Source: Gammaproteobacteria bacterium
Lineage (GTDB): Bacteria; Pseudomonadota; Gammaproteobacteria; SZUA-229
Direction of reading: 5' to 3'
DNA length: 64,000 nucleotides
NCBI GenBank assembly: GCA_029881795.1
Contig: JAOULX010000002.1
Coordinates: forward strand, 1 to 64,000
Under the pieces are notes generated by a model, which was not told the DNA's origin, did not search any database, and saw only the letters and a list, made by a program, of their open reading frames with translations. Each line of letters starts with the position of its first letter. Within the stretch, counting starts at the first letter, position 1. Shown here in pieces: positions 20,807-31,207 of this stretch. Both the position numbers and the translations under genes were made by a program.

Positions 20807-21841
20807 TTGAGTCGGAGTTGGCGTTTGTTGAGCATAGATACGATAAAAAAACCTCAGGGTTTGGTCTCAGTTGTGCTGCTGCTGGTTCTGAGTTTTTGGT
20901 CACTGATGGCGCTGGCTAATACTGAAATAAGCATTAAGTCCGGCCAGACAATTATCAAAATTATGCGTCAGGAATATCCTGATCAGCGTAATCGCTGGCC
21001 CTTGCTGATGCGCAAGATGGTCGAATTAAACCCGTCAGCATTTGTTAATGGAGACCCCCGCACGTTAAAATCAGGTGCTTTAATAAAGCTGCCTGAAAAA
21101 GCCACGGTGCAAAAATCAACAGAAAAAAGAGTTCGTGCTGCGACGGTATATAAAATTGTCGGCTCAGTAACTTTGTTTGATGACAGAAAAAAGATACAAC
21201 CGATTAAAGTTGGCAGTATTGTTTATGTTGGTGATCAGTTGCTGACATCTGATAAGGCTGTGCTTCGGTTACAGTTCATCGATGGTGCTACAGTTAAACT
21301 GCGTTGCAACAGTCTGTTGAATATTGATGAGTACAAGATGCGTTCACGTGGCAGCGTCAGTGAACTGTCTTTATTAAAGGGAAGTTTGCGAACGAAAAGC
21401 GGGCGTATCGGCAGGCGTGACAATGATCGTTATCTGCTAAAAACCCCGCTTGGAAATATAACTACTGGTAAGGCGGAATACGGTGTCAGGGTGTTGCAGT
21501 CGCAGGGCTGTGAGCAGCAGGCGGATGTGGATACGGACGGGCTTTATCTTGATGTGTTAAATGGTAAAGTCAGTCTGGCTAACGCCGGTAAAAAACACCA
21601 TGTTGCATCCGGCGATGCTGCGCTGATAAGCGATAAAACGTCGACGCCTGTCGCTGTAAATGCATTTTCAGGTATGGTATTTGGTGAAAAACTTATTGAA
21701 AAACCGCGCCTGAATAATCTGACTACTGAGCCACAAATGACAGCTGCAGCAGCGGCAGAGGATGACGCCACAAAACCTGATGATGGTGTGCCTGTCTGGT
21801 GGATGCTGGCGTCGCTGCTTATTCTTGGTGTAGCCTTTTAA
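20807..21841 (+). CDS. FecR-domain protein with LysM-like N-terminal region and C-terminal TM
   Basis: SIKSGQTIIKIMRQEYPDQRNRWPLLMRKMVELNPSAF...LKSGALIKLP; FecR-like VGDQLLTSDKAVLRLQFIDGATVKL...LLKGSLRTKSG; start codon uncertain. Confidence 0.75.
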   Translation: MSRSWRLLSIDTIKKPQGLVSVVLLLVLSFWSLMALANTEISIKSGQTIIKIMRQEYPDQRNRWPLLMRKMVELNPSAFVNGDPRTLKSGALIKLPEKATVQKSTEKRVRAATVYKIVGSVTLFDDRKKIQPIKVGSIVYVGDQLLTSDKAVLRLQFIDGATVKLRCNSLLNIDEYKMRSRGSVSELSLLKGSLRTKSGRIGRRDNDRYLLKTPLGNITTGKAEYGVRVLQSQGCEQQADVDTDGLYLDVLNGKVSLANAGKKHHVASGDAALISDKTSTPVAVNAFSGMVFGEKLIEKPRLNNLTTEPQMTAAAAAEDDATKPDDGVPVWWMLASLLILGVAF

Positions 21842-21988
21842 ACAGTTAATGGGTTATTCGGTATGCCAGCTTTTAACGGCTGTCAGATCATAGTCATTTT
21901 AAATCATCTAATATAAACACCGCTATTCTCCGACAAGCGTGGAATAAATCAGCTCACCTGTACAGGTGATTTACGGTAAACGAATCAT

Positions 21989-22384
21989 ATGTCTGAACTG
22001 GAAAAACTTCGAATTGATAAATGGTTATGGGCGGCAAGGTTTTTTAAAACCCGCTCACTGGCATCAGATGCTGTTAATGGTGGCAAGGTGCATCTCAATA
22101 ATGAACGCGTTAAAGCGGCGAAGGCTATCAAGGTTGGCGATAGCTTACGGATACGTCGTGGCGATGAAGTATGGCAGGTATGCGTGCTCTCGTTATTTGA
22201 AAAAAGGCGACAGGCATCGTTGGCTCAAACCATGTATGAAGAGCTGGAGGACAGTCTGAAGCTGCGCGAAAATCTTGCCGCAGACCGAAAAGCATTATCT
22301 GCAAGCCGGGTGGTCAGTCACCGGCCATCCAAGAAAGAGCGACGGCATATCATCAAGTTTAAAAACATTCACCGAGGAGACTGA
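21989..22384 (+). CDS. hslR: Heat shock protein 15-like S4-domain RNA-binding protein
   Basis: LRIDKWLWAARFFKTRSLASDAVNGGKVHLNNERVKAAKAIKVGDSLRIRRGDEVWQVCVLSL. Confidence 0.92.
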   Translation: MSELEKLRIDKWLWAARFFKTRSLASDAVNGGKVHLNNERVKAAKAIKVGDSLRIRRGDEVWQVCVLSLFEKRRQASLAQTMYEELEDSLKLRENLAADRKALSASRVVSHRPSKKERRHIIKFKNIHRGD

Positions 22385-22386
22385 TT

Positions 22387-22824
22387 GTGCCAGTACCTGT
22401 TACGCCCTTGTTAACAGCCGATATTATTATCGAAGTTAAGCAACAGCAGAACACTCAGATTGTTCTGATCGAGCGACTCAATCCGCCATTTGGTTGGGCC
22501 ATCCCCGGTGGTTTTGTCGACTGTGGTGAAACGGTTGAAGCGGCGGCGATCAGAGAAGCTAAAGAAGAAACCGGGCTGGAGATTACGCTTGAGGTTTTAT
22601 TGGGGTGTTATTCCGCTCCTGATCGTGATCCGCGTTTTCATACAGTGAGTCTGGTTTATATCGCCACAGCAGAAGGCGTACCGCAAGCCGGTGATGATGC
22701 AAAAACCGTACGCTTGGTTAATATAAATGCCCTTGATGTAGAGCTGGCTTTTGATCATCAGCGTATTTTAATGGATTATTTGGAGTATAAAAAAACCGCT
22801 AAAACAAAAAGTTTGCACCAATAG
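22387..22824 (+). CDS. NUDIX hydrolase
   Basis: GGFVDCGETVEAAAIREAKEETGLEI (Nudix box). Confidence 0.93.
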   Translation: MPVPVTPLLTADIIIEVKQQQNTQIVLIERLNPPFGWAIPGGFVDCGETVEAAAIREAKEETGLEITLEVLLGCYSAPDRDPRFHTVSLVYIATAEGVPQAGDDAKTVRLVNINALDVELAFDHQRILMDYLEYKKTAKTKSLHQ

Positions 22825-23012
22825 AGTGCGGCTGCCAAAAAAATAAATTCAGATCTGTTTAAACGTCACTCAGATAATGCGAAGAGTACCCTCAGGTGAT
22901 AAGATACGGCGACTTAAAATTTGTTTATCTTCAAAATCGATGACTGAAAAATAGTAAATTATTCAGTCGTATTGGTTTGAATTTTTAATAAGCTTAAATG
23001 TAGGGGGAGGTT

Positions 23013-24200
23013 ATGGGGACATTTCAGGCGGGAGCGGACGTATTATTTATTTTGTTGGGCGCTATTATGGTGCTGGCGATGCATTCAGGCTTTGCGTTTC
23101 TTGAGGTCGGTACGGTTCGCGAAAAAAATCAGGTTAATGCACTGGTTAAAATAATTGTCGACTTTGCTGTTTCAACCATTGCGTATTTCTTTATCGGTTA
23201 TGCGATTGCTTACGGGGTCGATTTTTACGCATCTGCAAACACCTTAACTGAAAAGAATGGTTATGAACTGGTTAAGTTTTTCTTTTTACTGACCTTCGCT
23301 GCAGCTATCCCTGCGATTATTTCTGGTGGTATAGCCGAGCGCTCTAAATTTAATCCGCAACTGGCCGCCAGTTTTATCATTGTCGGTTTTATCTATCCCT
23401 TTTTTGAAGGTGTGGTCTGGAATGGCAACTTCGGTTTTCAGGACTGGCTGAACAATACTTTTGGTGCAGAATTTCATGACTTTGCCGGTTCGGTAGTGGT
23501 GCATGCAATGGGTGGCTGGCTGGCGCTGGGTGCAGTGATAATACTGGGTCATCGTAAAGGTCGTTATGGTAAAAATGGTGAAATGTTTGCGCACCCGCCA
23601 TCCAATATCCCGTTCCTGGCATTAGGTGCCTGGATATTAACCGTTGGCTGGTTTGGCTTTAATGTCATGTCGGCACAGACGGTAGAAGGCATCAGTGGGC
23701 TGGTTGCTGTGAATTCATTAATGGCCATGGTCGGCGGTATTCTGGCTGCGCTATGGTTTGGTAAATATGATCCGGGTTTTGTTCATAATGGCCCGTTGGC
23801 AGGGTTGGTCGCGGTCTGTGCCGGTTCCGATGTGATGCATCCATTGGGTGCGCTGATGACAGGAATCATCGCCGGTGGTTTGTTCGTCTATACCTTCACT
23901 CTGGCACAAAACAAATGGAAGATTGATGATGTATTGGGTGTCTGGCCCTTGCATGGTTTGTGTGGTGCCTGGGGTGGTATTGCTGCCGGTATCTTCGGGC
24001 TGGAAGCGCTGGGTGGAATCGGTGGTGTTAGCTTTGCTGCTCAGCTGGTCGGTACTCTGGCTGGTGTTTTGATCGCCACAGTTGGTGGTTTTGCGGTCTA
24101 TGGCGCACTGAAAAAACTGGTTGGTATTCGACTCGACGAAGAGCAGGAATATGCCGGTGCCGATTTAAGCGTACATAAGATCAGCGCTAGACCGGACTGA
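23013..24200 (+). CDS. amt: Ammonium transporter (Amt family)
   Basis: AIIAGSG-type core: HAMGGWLALGAVIILGHRKGRYGKNG...GAWILTVGWFGFNVMSAQ...WPLHGLCGAWGGIAAGIFG. Confidence 0.95.
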   Translation: MGTFQAGADVLFILLGAIMVLAMHSGFAFLEVGTVREKNQVNALVKIIVDFAVSTIAYFFIGYAIAYGVDFYASANTLTEKNGYELVKFFFLLTFAAAIPAIISGGIAERSKFNPQLAASFIIVGFIYPFFEGVVWNGNFGFQDWLNNTFGAEFHDFAGSVVVHAMGGWLALGAVIILGHRKGRYGKNGEMFAHPPSNIPFLALGAWILTVGWFGFNVMSAQTVEGISGLVAVNSLMAMVGGILAALWFGKYDPGFVHNGPLAGLVAVCAGSDVMHPLGALMTGIIAGGLFVYTFTLAQNKWKIDDVLGVWPLHGLCGAWGGIAAGIFGLEALGGIGGVSFAAQLVGTLAGVLIATVGGFAVYGALKKLVGIRLDEEQEYAGADLSVHKISARPD

Positions 24201-24395
24201 TCAGATGACTTCTTTGCGGTGCGGGCTGAGAGTAGTCGCACCGCAAACTTTAGCAGCTATTCTTGCTGCTATTTCTAACATTCTGTTTTAGCACGTAATA
24301 TTCGCTTTGTTTCGAGAGCTAAACGACTAATATCCAGGCGTATTCATGCTAGAATAGCGCTGATTTTAATCATCAGGGCTGATCGATACTAGAAA

Positions 24396-25646
24396 ATGAC
24401 TGAAGCAAACATTATTTCTCGTGGTGAACATGGGATTTCCCGCGAACAAATCGATGACAATGCGTTAAAGGTTCTTTATCGGCTGCATAACGCGGGCTTT
24501 CAGGCATACCTGGTCGGTGGTGGCGTGCGTGATTTATTACTCGGGCTTGAGCCTAAAGACTTTGATATTGCCACCGACGCCACGCCTGATGAAGTTCGTC
24601 GTTTATTCCGAAATTGCCGTCTGATCGGTCGTCGTTTCCGGCTCGCCCATGTTCATTTTGGCCGCGAGATCATCGAGGTTGCCACTTTCCGCGGCGCACA
24701 TTCATCCGATAAAAATGGGGTGCTGGATGATTCGGGGCGGATCTTACGCGACAATGTTTACGGCACCCTAGAAGAAGATGTCTGGCGGCGTGACTTTAAA
24801 GTGAATGCGCTGTATTACAATATTGCTGATTTTTCTGTTATCGATTACACCGGTGCAATGTCCGATATCGATCAGCGTACTATACGCATGATCGGCGATG
24901 CTGAAACTCGTTATCGCGAAGATCCGGTGCGTATGTTAAGAGCAGTCAGGTTTGCAGCCAAACTTGATTTTAAAATTCATAAAGATTCTGAACAACCGAT
25001 TTATCAGTTGGCATCCATCCTTTCTGAAATACCGGCTGCGCGTCTGTTTGATGAAGCAATAAAACTTTTTCACAGTGGAAATGCGGTTAAAACATTTGAA
25101 TTGCTGCGTCATTATGGGTTGTATGAAGTTTTATTTCCACAGACAGAGGCGGCAATCAGAGAGGATCCTGAGTATGAAGTATTCCTGATTAAAGTTCTGC
25201 AAAATACCGATCTTCGGATTATGGATGCAAAACCGGTTAACCCGGCTTTTGTTTTTGCTGCCATGTTGTGGCAGCCAGTTCTGGCAAATACTCAGCGTTT
25301 GCTGGCAGATACCATGCCCTACAATCTTGCATTGCAAAAAGCCATTGATCGAGTGCTGTCACCACAGTTACGCATTACCTCCATGCCAAAACGATTATCG
25401 ATGATTATGAAAGATATCTGGTTTTTGCAGGAACGGCTGAAAAATCATAGTGGTAAACGTGCCGCGTCTGTTTTTTCTCATCAGCGTTTTCGTGCAGCCT
25501 ATGACTTTTTATGTCTGCGTTCGGCTGCCGGTGAAAACGTAGAAAAAGACTGTCAGTTCTGGACTCAGTTTCAGGAGCTGGGAGAAAAAGAACAGGAAAA
25601 AGCGCTGAGGCCAAAACGGCGACCTCAGTCACGGACTAAAAAATAG
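24396..25646 (+). CDS. pcnB: Poly(A) polymerase I
   Basis: AYLVGGGVRDLLLGLEPKDFDIATDATPDEVRRLFRNCRLIGRRFRLAHVHFGREIIEVATFRG. Confidence 0.96.
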   Translation: MTEANIISRGEHGISREQIDDNALKVLYRLHNAGFQAYLVGGGVRDLLLGLEPKDFDIATDATPDEVRRLFRNCRLIGRRFRLAHVHFGREIIEVATFRGAHSSDKNGVLDDSGRILRDNVYGTLEEDVWRRDFKVNALYYNIADFSVIDYTGAMSDIDQRTIRMIGDAETRYREDPVRMLRAVRFAAKLDFKIHKDSEQPIYQLASILSEIPAARLFDEAIKLFHSGNAVKTFELLRHYGLYEVLFPQTEAAIREDPEYEVFLIKVLQNTDLRIMDAKPVNPAFVFAAMLWQPVLANTQRLLADTMPYNLALQKAIDRVLSPQLRITSMPKRLSMIMKDIWFLQERLKNHSGKRAASVFSHQRFRAAYDFLCLRSAAGENVEKDCQFWTQFQELGEKEQEKALRPKRRPQSRTKK

Positions 25647-25651
25647 CACTG

Positions 25652-26146
25652 ATGAGTGTTCAGGTTTTTATCGGGCTCGGCAGTAATCTGGATAACCCCG
25701 GACAACAGATCAGGCATGCGCTGCGCGAGTTGAGTGAGCTTGAATCAAGTCGTTTGCTGAAAGATTCCGGGCTCTTTAAAAGTCCGCCGCTGGGGCCACA
25801 GGATCAACCTGACTATTTAAATGCCGTGGCACTTCTGCAAACAGAGTTAGAGGCCGAAAGCCTGCTGGATCATCTGCAGGCGATTGAAAACCGGCATGGC
25901 CGGGTCAGGAGCCGGCGCTGGGGTGAAAGAACACTGGATCTTGATATACTGCTGTATGGCGATAAACAGATTCATACAGCACGCTTGACCGTACCGCACA
26001 TAGGGCTGGCTGAACGGGAGTTTGTATTATATCCTCTGGAAAAAATTCAGCCCGATCTGGTAGTGCCGGGTAAAGGTCAATTAAAGGATCTGATTAAGGC
26101 CTGCCCGCGTACTGATATAGCATTTTTAGGAACGATAAATGACTGA
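25652..26146 (+). CDS. folK: 2-amino-4-hydroxy-6-hydroxymethyldihydropteridine pyrophosphokinase
   Basis: FIGLGSNLDNPGQQIRHAL...RRWGERTLDLDILLYGD...VPHIGLAEREFVLYPL. Confidence 0.97.
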   Translation: MSVQVFIGLGSNLDNPGQQIRHALRELSELESSRLLKDSGLFKSPPLGPQDQPDYLNAVALLQTELEAESLLDHLQAIENRHGRVRSRRWGERTLDLDILLYGDKQIHTARLTVPHIGLAEREFVLYPLEKIQPDLVVPGKGQLKDLIKACPRTDIAFLGTIND

Positions 26147-26786
26147 ACGTCCTGACTTTATTGTGATTGAAGGCCCGATAGGTGTCGGTAAAACCACGCT
26201 GGCGACGTGTCTGGCCGAAACCTATGGTTGCGATTTGTTATTAGAGGGCGCCGAAGAAAATCCATTTTTGAGTCAGTTTTACGATAACCCCAAGAGCGCG
26301 GCTTTTCCGACTCAGCTGTTCTTTTTGTTGCAGCGAGCCAAACAGTTACAGGCATTACGCCAGTCTGATATGTTTAATCCGGTGCGTATTTCTGACTTTC
26401 TGATTGAGAAAGACCGGCTGTTTGCCGAGCTGACATTAACGGATGATGAACTGGCTTTATATGAGCAGGTTTTTCAGCAATTAACTTTTGATGTGCCGGA
26501 GCCGGATCTGGTTATTTATCTGCAGGCACCGGTGCATGTGTTGCGTGACCGAATCAGTCAGCGTGGGATTGATTATGAGCAGCAGATTGAGTCGACCTAT
26601 CTGGAAAGACTGAGTGAAACCTATGTCAATTTTTTCCATCACTATACCAGTGCACCGCTGCTGATTATTAACAGTGTTGATTGCGACTTTGTTAATAACC
26701 GAAATGATTATGAAATGTTATTAGATCAAATAAATTCAAAACCAAAAGGCCGGAGTTACTTTAACCCGACCCCGCTGGGATTCTGA
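26139..26786 (+). CDS. Deoxynucleoside kinase
   Basis: IVIEGPIGVGKTTLATCLAE; DFLIEKDRLFAELTLTDDELALYEQVF; overlaps folK. Confidence 0.92.
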   Translation: MTERPDFIVIEGPIGVGKTTLATCLAETYGCDLLLEGAEENPFLSQFYDNPKSAAFPTQLFFLLQRAKQLQALRQSDMFNPVRISDFLIEKDRLFAELTLTDDELALYEQVFQQLTFDVPEPDLVIYLQAPVHVLRDRISQRGIDYEQQIESTYLERLSETYVNFFHHYTSAPLLIINSVDCDFVNNRNDYEMLLDQINSKPKGRSYFNPTPLGF

Positions 26787-26814
26787 GATAACCGCGTGAC
26801 CGGAAGACAACGAT

Positions 26815-27630
26815 ATGAGTAGCCAGCCAAATTCAGCCGCTAAAGTAACCGTCAGAAAACTGCTGCAAATGAAAGCAGACAAAGAAAAAATAGTCTGTCT
26901 GACCGCTTACGATGTCAGCTTTGCAAAACTCCTGGATGCGGCAGGCGTTGATGTGGTGCTGGTGGGTGATTCGCTCGGGATGGTGATGCAAGGTTTGGAT
27001 AATACGCTGGCGGTAACGATGGATGATATGGTCTATCACAGTCGCTGCGTGGCGAAAGGTTTAGAGCGTGCTTTGCTGATGGTGGATATGCCTTTTATGA
27101 GCCATATTACACCGCAGATTGCGCTGCAAAATGCCGGCCGGCTGATGAAAGAGTCCGCCGCGCATATCGTTAAACTGGAAGGCGGGTCAGAACAGCAGGA
27201 GGTAGTTACCGCGTTGACTTCAAACGGCATACCGGTTTGTGCGCACCTGGGGCTGCAACCACAGCGGGTACATAAACTGGGCGGTTACCGGGTGCAGGGG
27301 CGAGAAGCCGACAGGGCCGAGCGCATGCTAAAAGAAGCCAGCATCCTAGAACAGGCCGGTGCTGATGTGTTATTGCTGGAATGTGTACCGGCTGCGCTGG
27401 CGACAAAAATTACCGAAGCGGTCTCGATTCCGGTGATAGGTATCGGTGCCGGTACCGACGTGGATGGACAAATTCTGGTGCTACAGGATATTCTGGGTAT
27501 TACACCGGGACGTGCGCCCAAGTTCAGTAAAGACTTCATGCAGGGAGCAGACAGTATACAAACTGCTATTCAGAATTATGTTGATGCCGTTAAAGCCCGA
27601 ACTTTTCCGCAGCAAGAGCATATCTTTTAA
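26815..27630 (+). CDS. panB: 3-methyl-2-oxobutanoate hydroxymethyltransferase
   Basis: KIVCLTAYDVSFAKLLDAAGVDVVLVGDSLGMVMQGLDNTLAVTMDDMVYHSRCV. Confidence 0.98.
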   Translation: MSSQPNSAAKVTVRKLLQMKADKEKIVCLTAYDVSFAKLLDAAGVDVVLVGDSLGMVMQGLDNTLAVTMDDMVYHSRCVAKGLERALLMVDMPFMSHITPQIALQNAGRLMKESAAHIVKLEGGSEQQEVVTALTSNGIPVCAHLGLQPQRVHKLGGYRVQGREADRAERMLKEASILEQAGADVLLLECVPAALATKITEAVSIPVIGIGAGTDVDGQILVLQDILGITPGRAPKFSKDFMQGADSIQTAIQNYVDAVKARTFPQQEHIF

Positions 27631-27654
27631 ACCACTCAGCCCGGTTATTATTTT

Positions 27655-28515
27655 TTGAAAGTTATCACATCAGTTCAGCAGCTAACAGCGGCTATTCAAC
27701 AGCAGCGCGATGACGGCAAGACAATAGCCTTTGTTCCGACCATGGGTAATTTGCACCAGGGCCATCTGGATTTGCTCGATCGTGCGCGGCAATTAGCCGA
27801 TTGCGTGGTGGTCAGTATTTTTGTCAACCCGTTACAGTTTGAAGCCGGTGGTGATCTGGATAATTATCCAAGAACACTCGAGGCTGATATTGAAAAACTG
27901 CAACAGGGCGGTGCAGATCTGCTTTTTGCGCCAGAGGTCAGCGAGATTTATGGCGAGGATTTGACAACGGCGACACAGGTTGTGGTGCCCGGTCTGTCTG
28001 CTCTATGGTGTGGTGCTTCAAGGCCGGGGCATTTTGAAGGCGTTACCACTATTGTCAATAAACTGTTTAATCTGGTGCAGGCTGATTATGCGGTATTTGG
28101 CGAAAAGGATTTTCAACAGCTGAGCATCATCCGCAAAATGGTGACGGATCTTAATATGCCGGTGAGAATTGTTGGTGTGCCGACACGGCGCGAAAGCGAC
28201 GGTCTGGCGATGAGTTCTCGAAACGGATACTTAACAACTGATCAGCGTAAGATTGCGCCTAAGTTACGCGAAATTGTGCTTAATTTACAGCAACAAGTGG
28301 TTTTCGGGGCTGTTCAGGATTATCGAGCAATGACTCAGCAAGCGCTTTCTGCATTAAATCAAGCGGGCTTTAAAACCGATTATCTGGCCATCTGTCGGCA
28401 GTCTGATTTACAGTTAGCCGCTCCTGAGGATACGCAGCTGGTGATCCTTGTGGCGGCTTATTTGGGCAAGGCGCGGCTGATAGATAACAGCGCTTTTACG
28501 CTAACAGAAGGCTGA
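27655..28515 (+). CDS. panC: Pantothenate synthetase (TTG start)
   Basis: IAFVPTMGNLHQGHLDLLDRARQLADCVVVSIFVNPLQF...YAVFGEKDFQQLSIIRKMV. Confidence 0.97.
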   Translation: MKVITSVQQLTAAIQQQRDDGKTIAFVPTMGNLHQGHLDLLDRARQLADCVVVSIFVNPLQFEAGGDLDNYPRTLEADIEKLQQGGADLLFAPEVSEIYGEDLTTATQVVVPGLSALWCGASRPGHFEGVTTIVNKLFNLVQADYAVFGEKDFQQLSIIRKMVTDLNMPVRIVGVPTRRESDGLAMSSRNGYLTTDQRKIAPKLREIVLNLQQQVVFGAVQDYRAMTQQALSALNQAGFKTDYLAICRQSDLQLAAPEDTQLVILVAAYLGKARLIDNSAFTLTEG

Positions 28516-28595
28516 ATCGGCTTGAATAGCACCCATCAATGCACGATAATTACACATTACATTGAATAATCCCTGAAATGGGCAAGAGGTTATAA

Positions 28596-28976
28596 ATGCA
28601 GCTGACTTTATTAAAAGCCAAGCTACACCACGCTCGAGTGACGCATTCTGAGCTGGAATATGAAGGTTCCTGTGCGATTGACAGCGATTTACTCGATGCC
28701 ACGGGCATTCGTGAATATGAGCAGATACATATCTATAACCTGGCCAACGGTGAGCGTTTTGTCACATATGCAATTCGTGCAGAAGCCGGCAGCGGTGTTA
28801 TTTCAGTAAATGGTGCAGCCGCCCATAAAGCCGCACCAACAGACCGTATTATTATCGCCAGTTATGGCCAGCTAGCAGAGCAGGACGTGGCCAGTTTCGA
28901 GCCTACACTGGTTTATCTGGATGAAAAAAATCAGATCAAGCGCACCGGCCATGCGATTCCGATACAAGCTGCCTGA
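28596..28976 (+). CDS. panD: Aspartate 1-decarboxylase
   Basis: [60 protein letters not shown] self-cleavage site. Confidence 0.97.
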   Translation: MQLTLLKAKLHHARVTHSELEYEGSCAIDSDLLDATGIREYEQIHIYNLANGERFVTYAIRAEAGSGVISVNGAAAHKAAPTDRIIIASYGQLAEQDVASFEPTLVYLDEKNQIKRTGHAIPIQAA

Positions 28977-29001
28977 TCGCATCAGCTTTAGCTGATCGAA
29001 T

Positions 29002-29040
29002 AAAAAAGCCCCGTCATTGCTCAATGACAGGGCTTTTTTT
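29002..29040. terminator. Bidirectional rho-independent terminator between convergent genes
   Basis: aaaaaagccccgtcattg-ctc-aatgacagggcttttttt. Confidence 0.88.
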
Positions 29041-29062
29041 ATCGTACAGCTTTTTAAAATTT

Positions 29063-31207
29063 TCAGGTCACAATATTTTTAACCGGCAAGCGTATATTAA
29101 CGTGTACGCTGGGTAGACTCTCATCAATAGCTGGTTCACCAGCTGCCGTAGATATCGAGCTTTCCGAAGCATCCAGTGTACCATTCGAATTTGTGCCATA
29201 ACGCTGGATGCTGCCGTTTGCAAAGTCATCATCGTTATTTTGTGTCAGTACTTCCGGGTTAGTGACACCAAACCAGCTATAAATAGTGGAGGCCACGGCC
29301 TGTGGTTCAAATTCATAGCTGGGTATTTGCGGTGCATCTTGATTATAAACAGCATCATCGGTCGGATGGGAAGGTTTGGTAAACCAGCGGTTCTGACCGG
29401 GTGTGCCAAAAATATTAGTGGTGCCGACAATCTTGCCCAGTGCGCCGGGTACTCTTACCGCCGGCACCAGTGTCGCAGCATCACCTTGCGGATAGAATTT
29501 ATCGACTGTGGTCACCGGCGTTTCTGCTGCAACCGGCGAGCTGCCATCTTCCAGGGTGTAATTGCTATCCCGTACATAAGGCCTGCCACCGAAAGTATAA
29601 AAATTCTGGTTATTACCATGGTCCCAACCTTTTGAGTTGTTGAGGTTGGCATTACGACCAAAATCGGTGGTGATATTGAAAATGATGTTATCGGTGCTTT
29701 GACCATTACGGTAGTCTGCTGATAACACGGTGGCATCATCATGCGAGTATTTAACGTGTTTGATAGCGGCACGCACCGCGCTCATTAAGGTTTGCATACG
29801 CGCTTCATACGACATCATGGCCGAGTTGTGGTCATCCCAGCCACCGAGGCCAGGGCTACCAACCATAATAAACTTAGTATCTTTGTTATAAATAGCTAGC
29901 GTCACGGCAGCTTTTAGTAAACTGCCAAAGTTATTATTAGCAGGGTAAACCAGTCGGTTGGCCTGACCGGGTATGCCGTTAATTCTTGGGTCGGTATCCG
30001 GATCGAGTATCGGAGTGAGATCGAAGGCAAGAAACCGCGACTCTTTCACTGTGGTGGTGACATTGTTGACTGTGGTGGTGATATCGACCCAGACATTATC
30101 AAGTCCTGTGCCCTGTGGCGTTAGTGGAGCCGGAGCTACATAAAGCGGATCTTCGGGATAGGTGCTAGAGTGCTCAAAATTTCTGCCAACCCCCAATAAG
30201 GCTTGCTGGTAAGCGTTATATAAAACCGAGTTAAAGTCAGGGTTAGCACCATCAGGGTCTCCTTCTGGTAACAGCGGTAATGCGTTAGGCTTATTGAGAA
30301 TGGTTCGGTAGCTGTCAACCAGTACCGCTAATTTACGGTGATTAAGAAAGCTTTCCGAGACCTTTTTATAACGCTGGCCATAAGCCGGTGTCAGCAGATC
30401 GCTGTCGGCGATATCCGGCTCAGCCTTCATCCGTGAATCAACCAGCGCATTTAATATATCTTTGGTAGGAGCGGGATCGGTTGACGGTGTGCGTTGATAG
30501 GGATTATCGAAATTAGCTGAGAGGCCGACCGATTTCAAGGACAACGGAATCGGTGTTGCTGCATTCGGGTCAGGCGCAAAGATCGTCGATTCACCCTGAA
30601 ATGATACCATGGGCATAATCAGGTCTTCTAAATTTTTTCCAAATACTGCTTCGTAAGCGCTTCTGTTTTCACTAATGACGGCGGCTAAGGTAGAGCCGAT
30701 ACCGGGCGCTGAGTCAATGTCGAGAGTACCTTTCTGGGTTGAGAAAATACTCGGGCGATGGGCCCGGGTATTGTTCTTTTTGCGATAACAGGTGCGGTAA
30801 ATCGACATATCACCATCGAGCAGCATATCCTCCATGATAATGCCACCGGCGTGGGCCCAGAACGCATTCGGTGTGAGTTGCCCGACGCGGCCCTGAGCTA
30901 GTTCGCCAGGTGTTGCGGTGGTTGGGTCGTAAGCGTCCAGAAAGCGGGGGTTTAATTCGGTGTATTTTGACTGTGATTCGCGGTTTAAATCAGAGATATT
31001 GGTCAGATTACCTGCCAGCTCAGAAGCGCCGCCGTAAAGAAAAATATTAATCACCTGCGGTGTAACTGTGGGAACTGAAACCGTGGCAGCAGAAATTGCC
31101 GGCGAGGCGTGGGCACTGCCAATAAAACTGCTGTCGCTGAAAATATCGGGAGCAATCGTCGTGACGCCAAGTGCGCCCAGCGCTTTTAAAAATTCGCGTC
31201 TTATCAT
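29063..31207 (-). CDS. Tat-exported DUF1501-like protein
   Basis: MIRREFLKALGALGVTTIAPDIF twin-Arg signal; INIFLYGGASELAGNL...MVGSPGLGGWDDHNSAMMSYEARMQTLMSAVRAAIKH; start overlaps the upstream stop (ATGA). Confidence 0.7.
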   Translation of the reverse strand: MIRREFLKALGALGVTTIAPDIFSDSSFIGSAHASPAISAATVSVPTVTPQVINIFLYGGASELAGNLTNISDLNRESQSKYTELNPRFLDAYDPTTATPGELAQGRVGQLTPNAFWAHAGGIIMEDMLLDGDMSIYRTCYRKKNNTRAHRPSIFSTQKGTLDIDSAPGIGSTLAAVISENRSAYEAVFGKNLEDLIMPMVSFQGESTIFAPDPNAATPIPLSLKSVGLSANFDNPYQRTPSTDPAPTKDILNALVDSRMKAEPDIADSDLLTPAYGQRYKKVSESFLNHRKLAVLVDSYRTILNKPNALPLLPEGDPDGANPDFNSVLYNAYQQALLGVGRNFEHSSTYPEDPLYVAPAPLTPQGTGLDNVWVDITTTVNNVTTTVKESRFLAFDLTPILDPDTDPRINGIPGQANRLVYPANNNFGSLLKAAVTLAIYNKDTKFIMVGSPGLGGWDDHNSAMMSYEARMQTLMSAVRAAIKHVKYSHDDATVLSADYRNGQSTDNIIFNITTDFGRNANLNNSKGWDHGNNQNFYTFGGRPYVRDSNYTLEDGSSPVAAETPVTTVDKFYPQGDAATLVPAVRVPGALGKIVGTTNIFGTPGQNRWFTKPSHPTDDAVYNQDAPQIPSYEFEPQAVASTIYSWFGVTNPEVLTQNNDDDFANGSIQRYGTNSNGTLDASESSISTAAGEPAIDESLPSVHVNIRLPVKNIVT

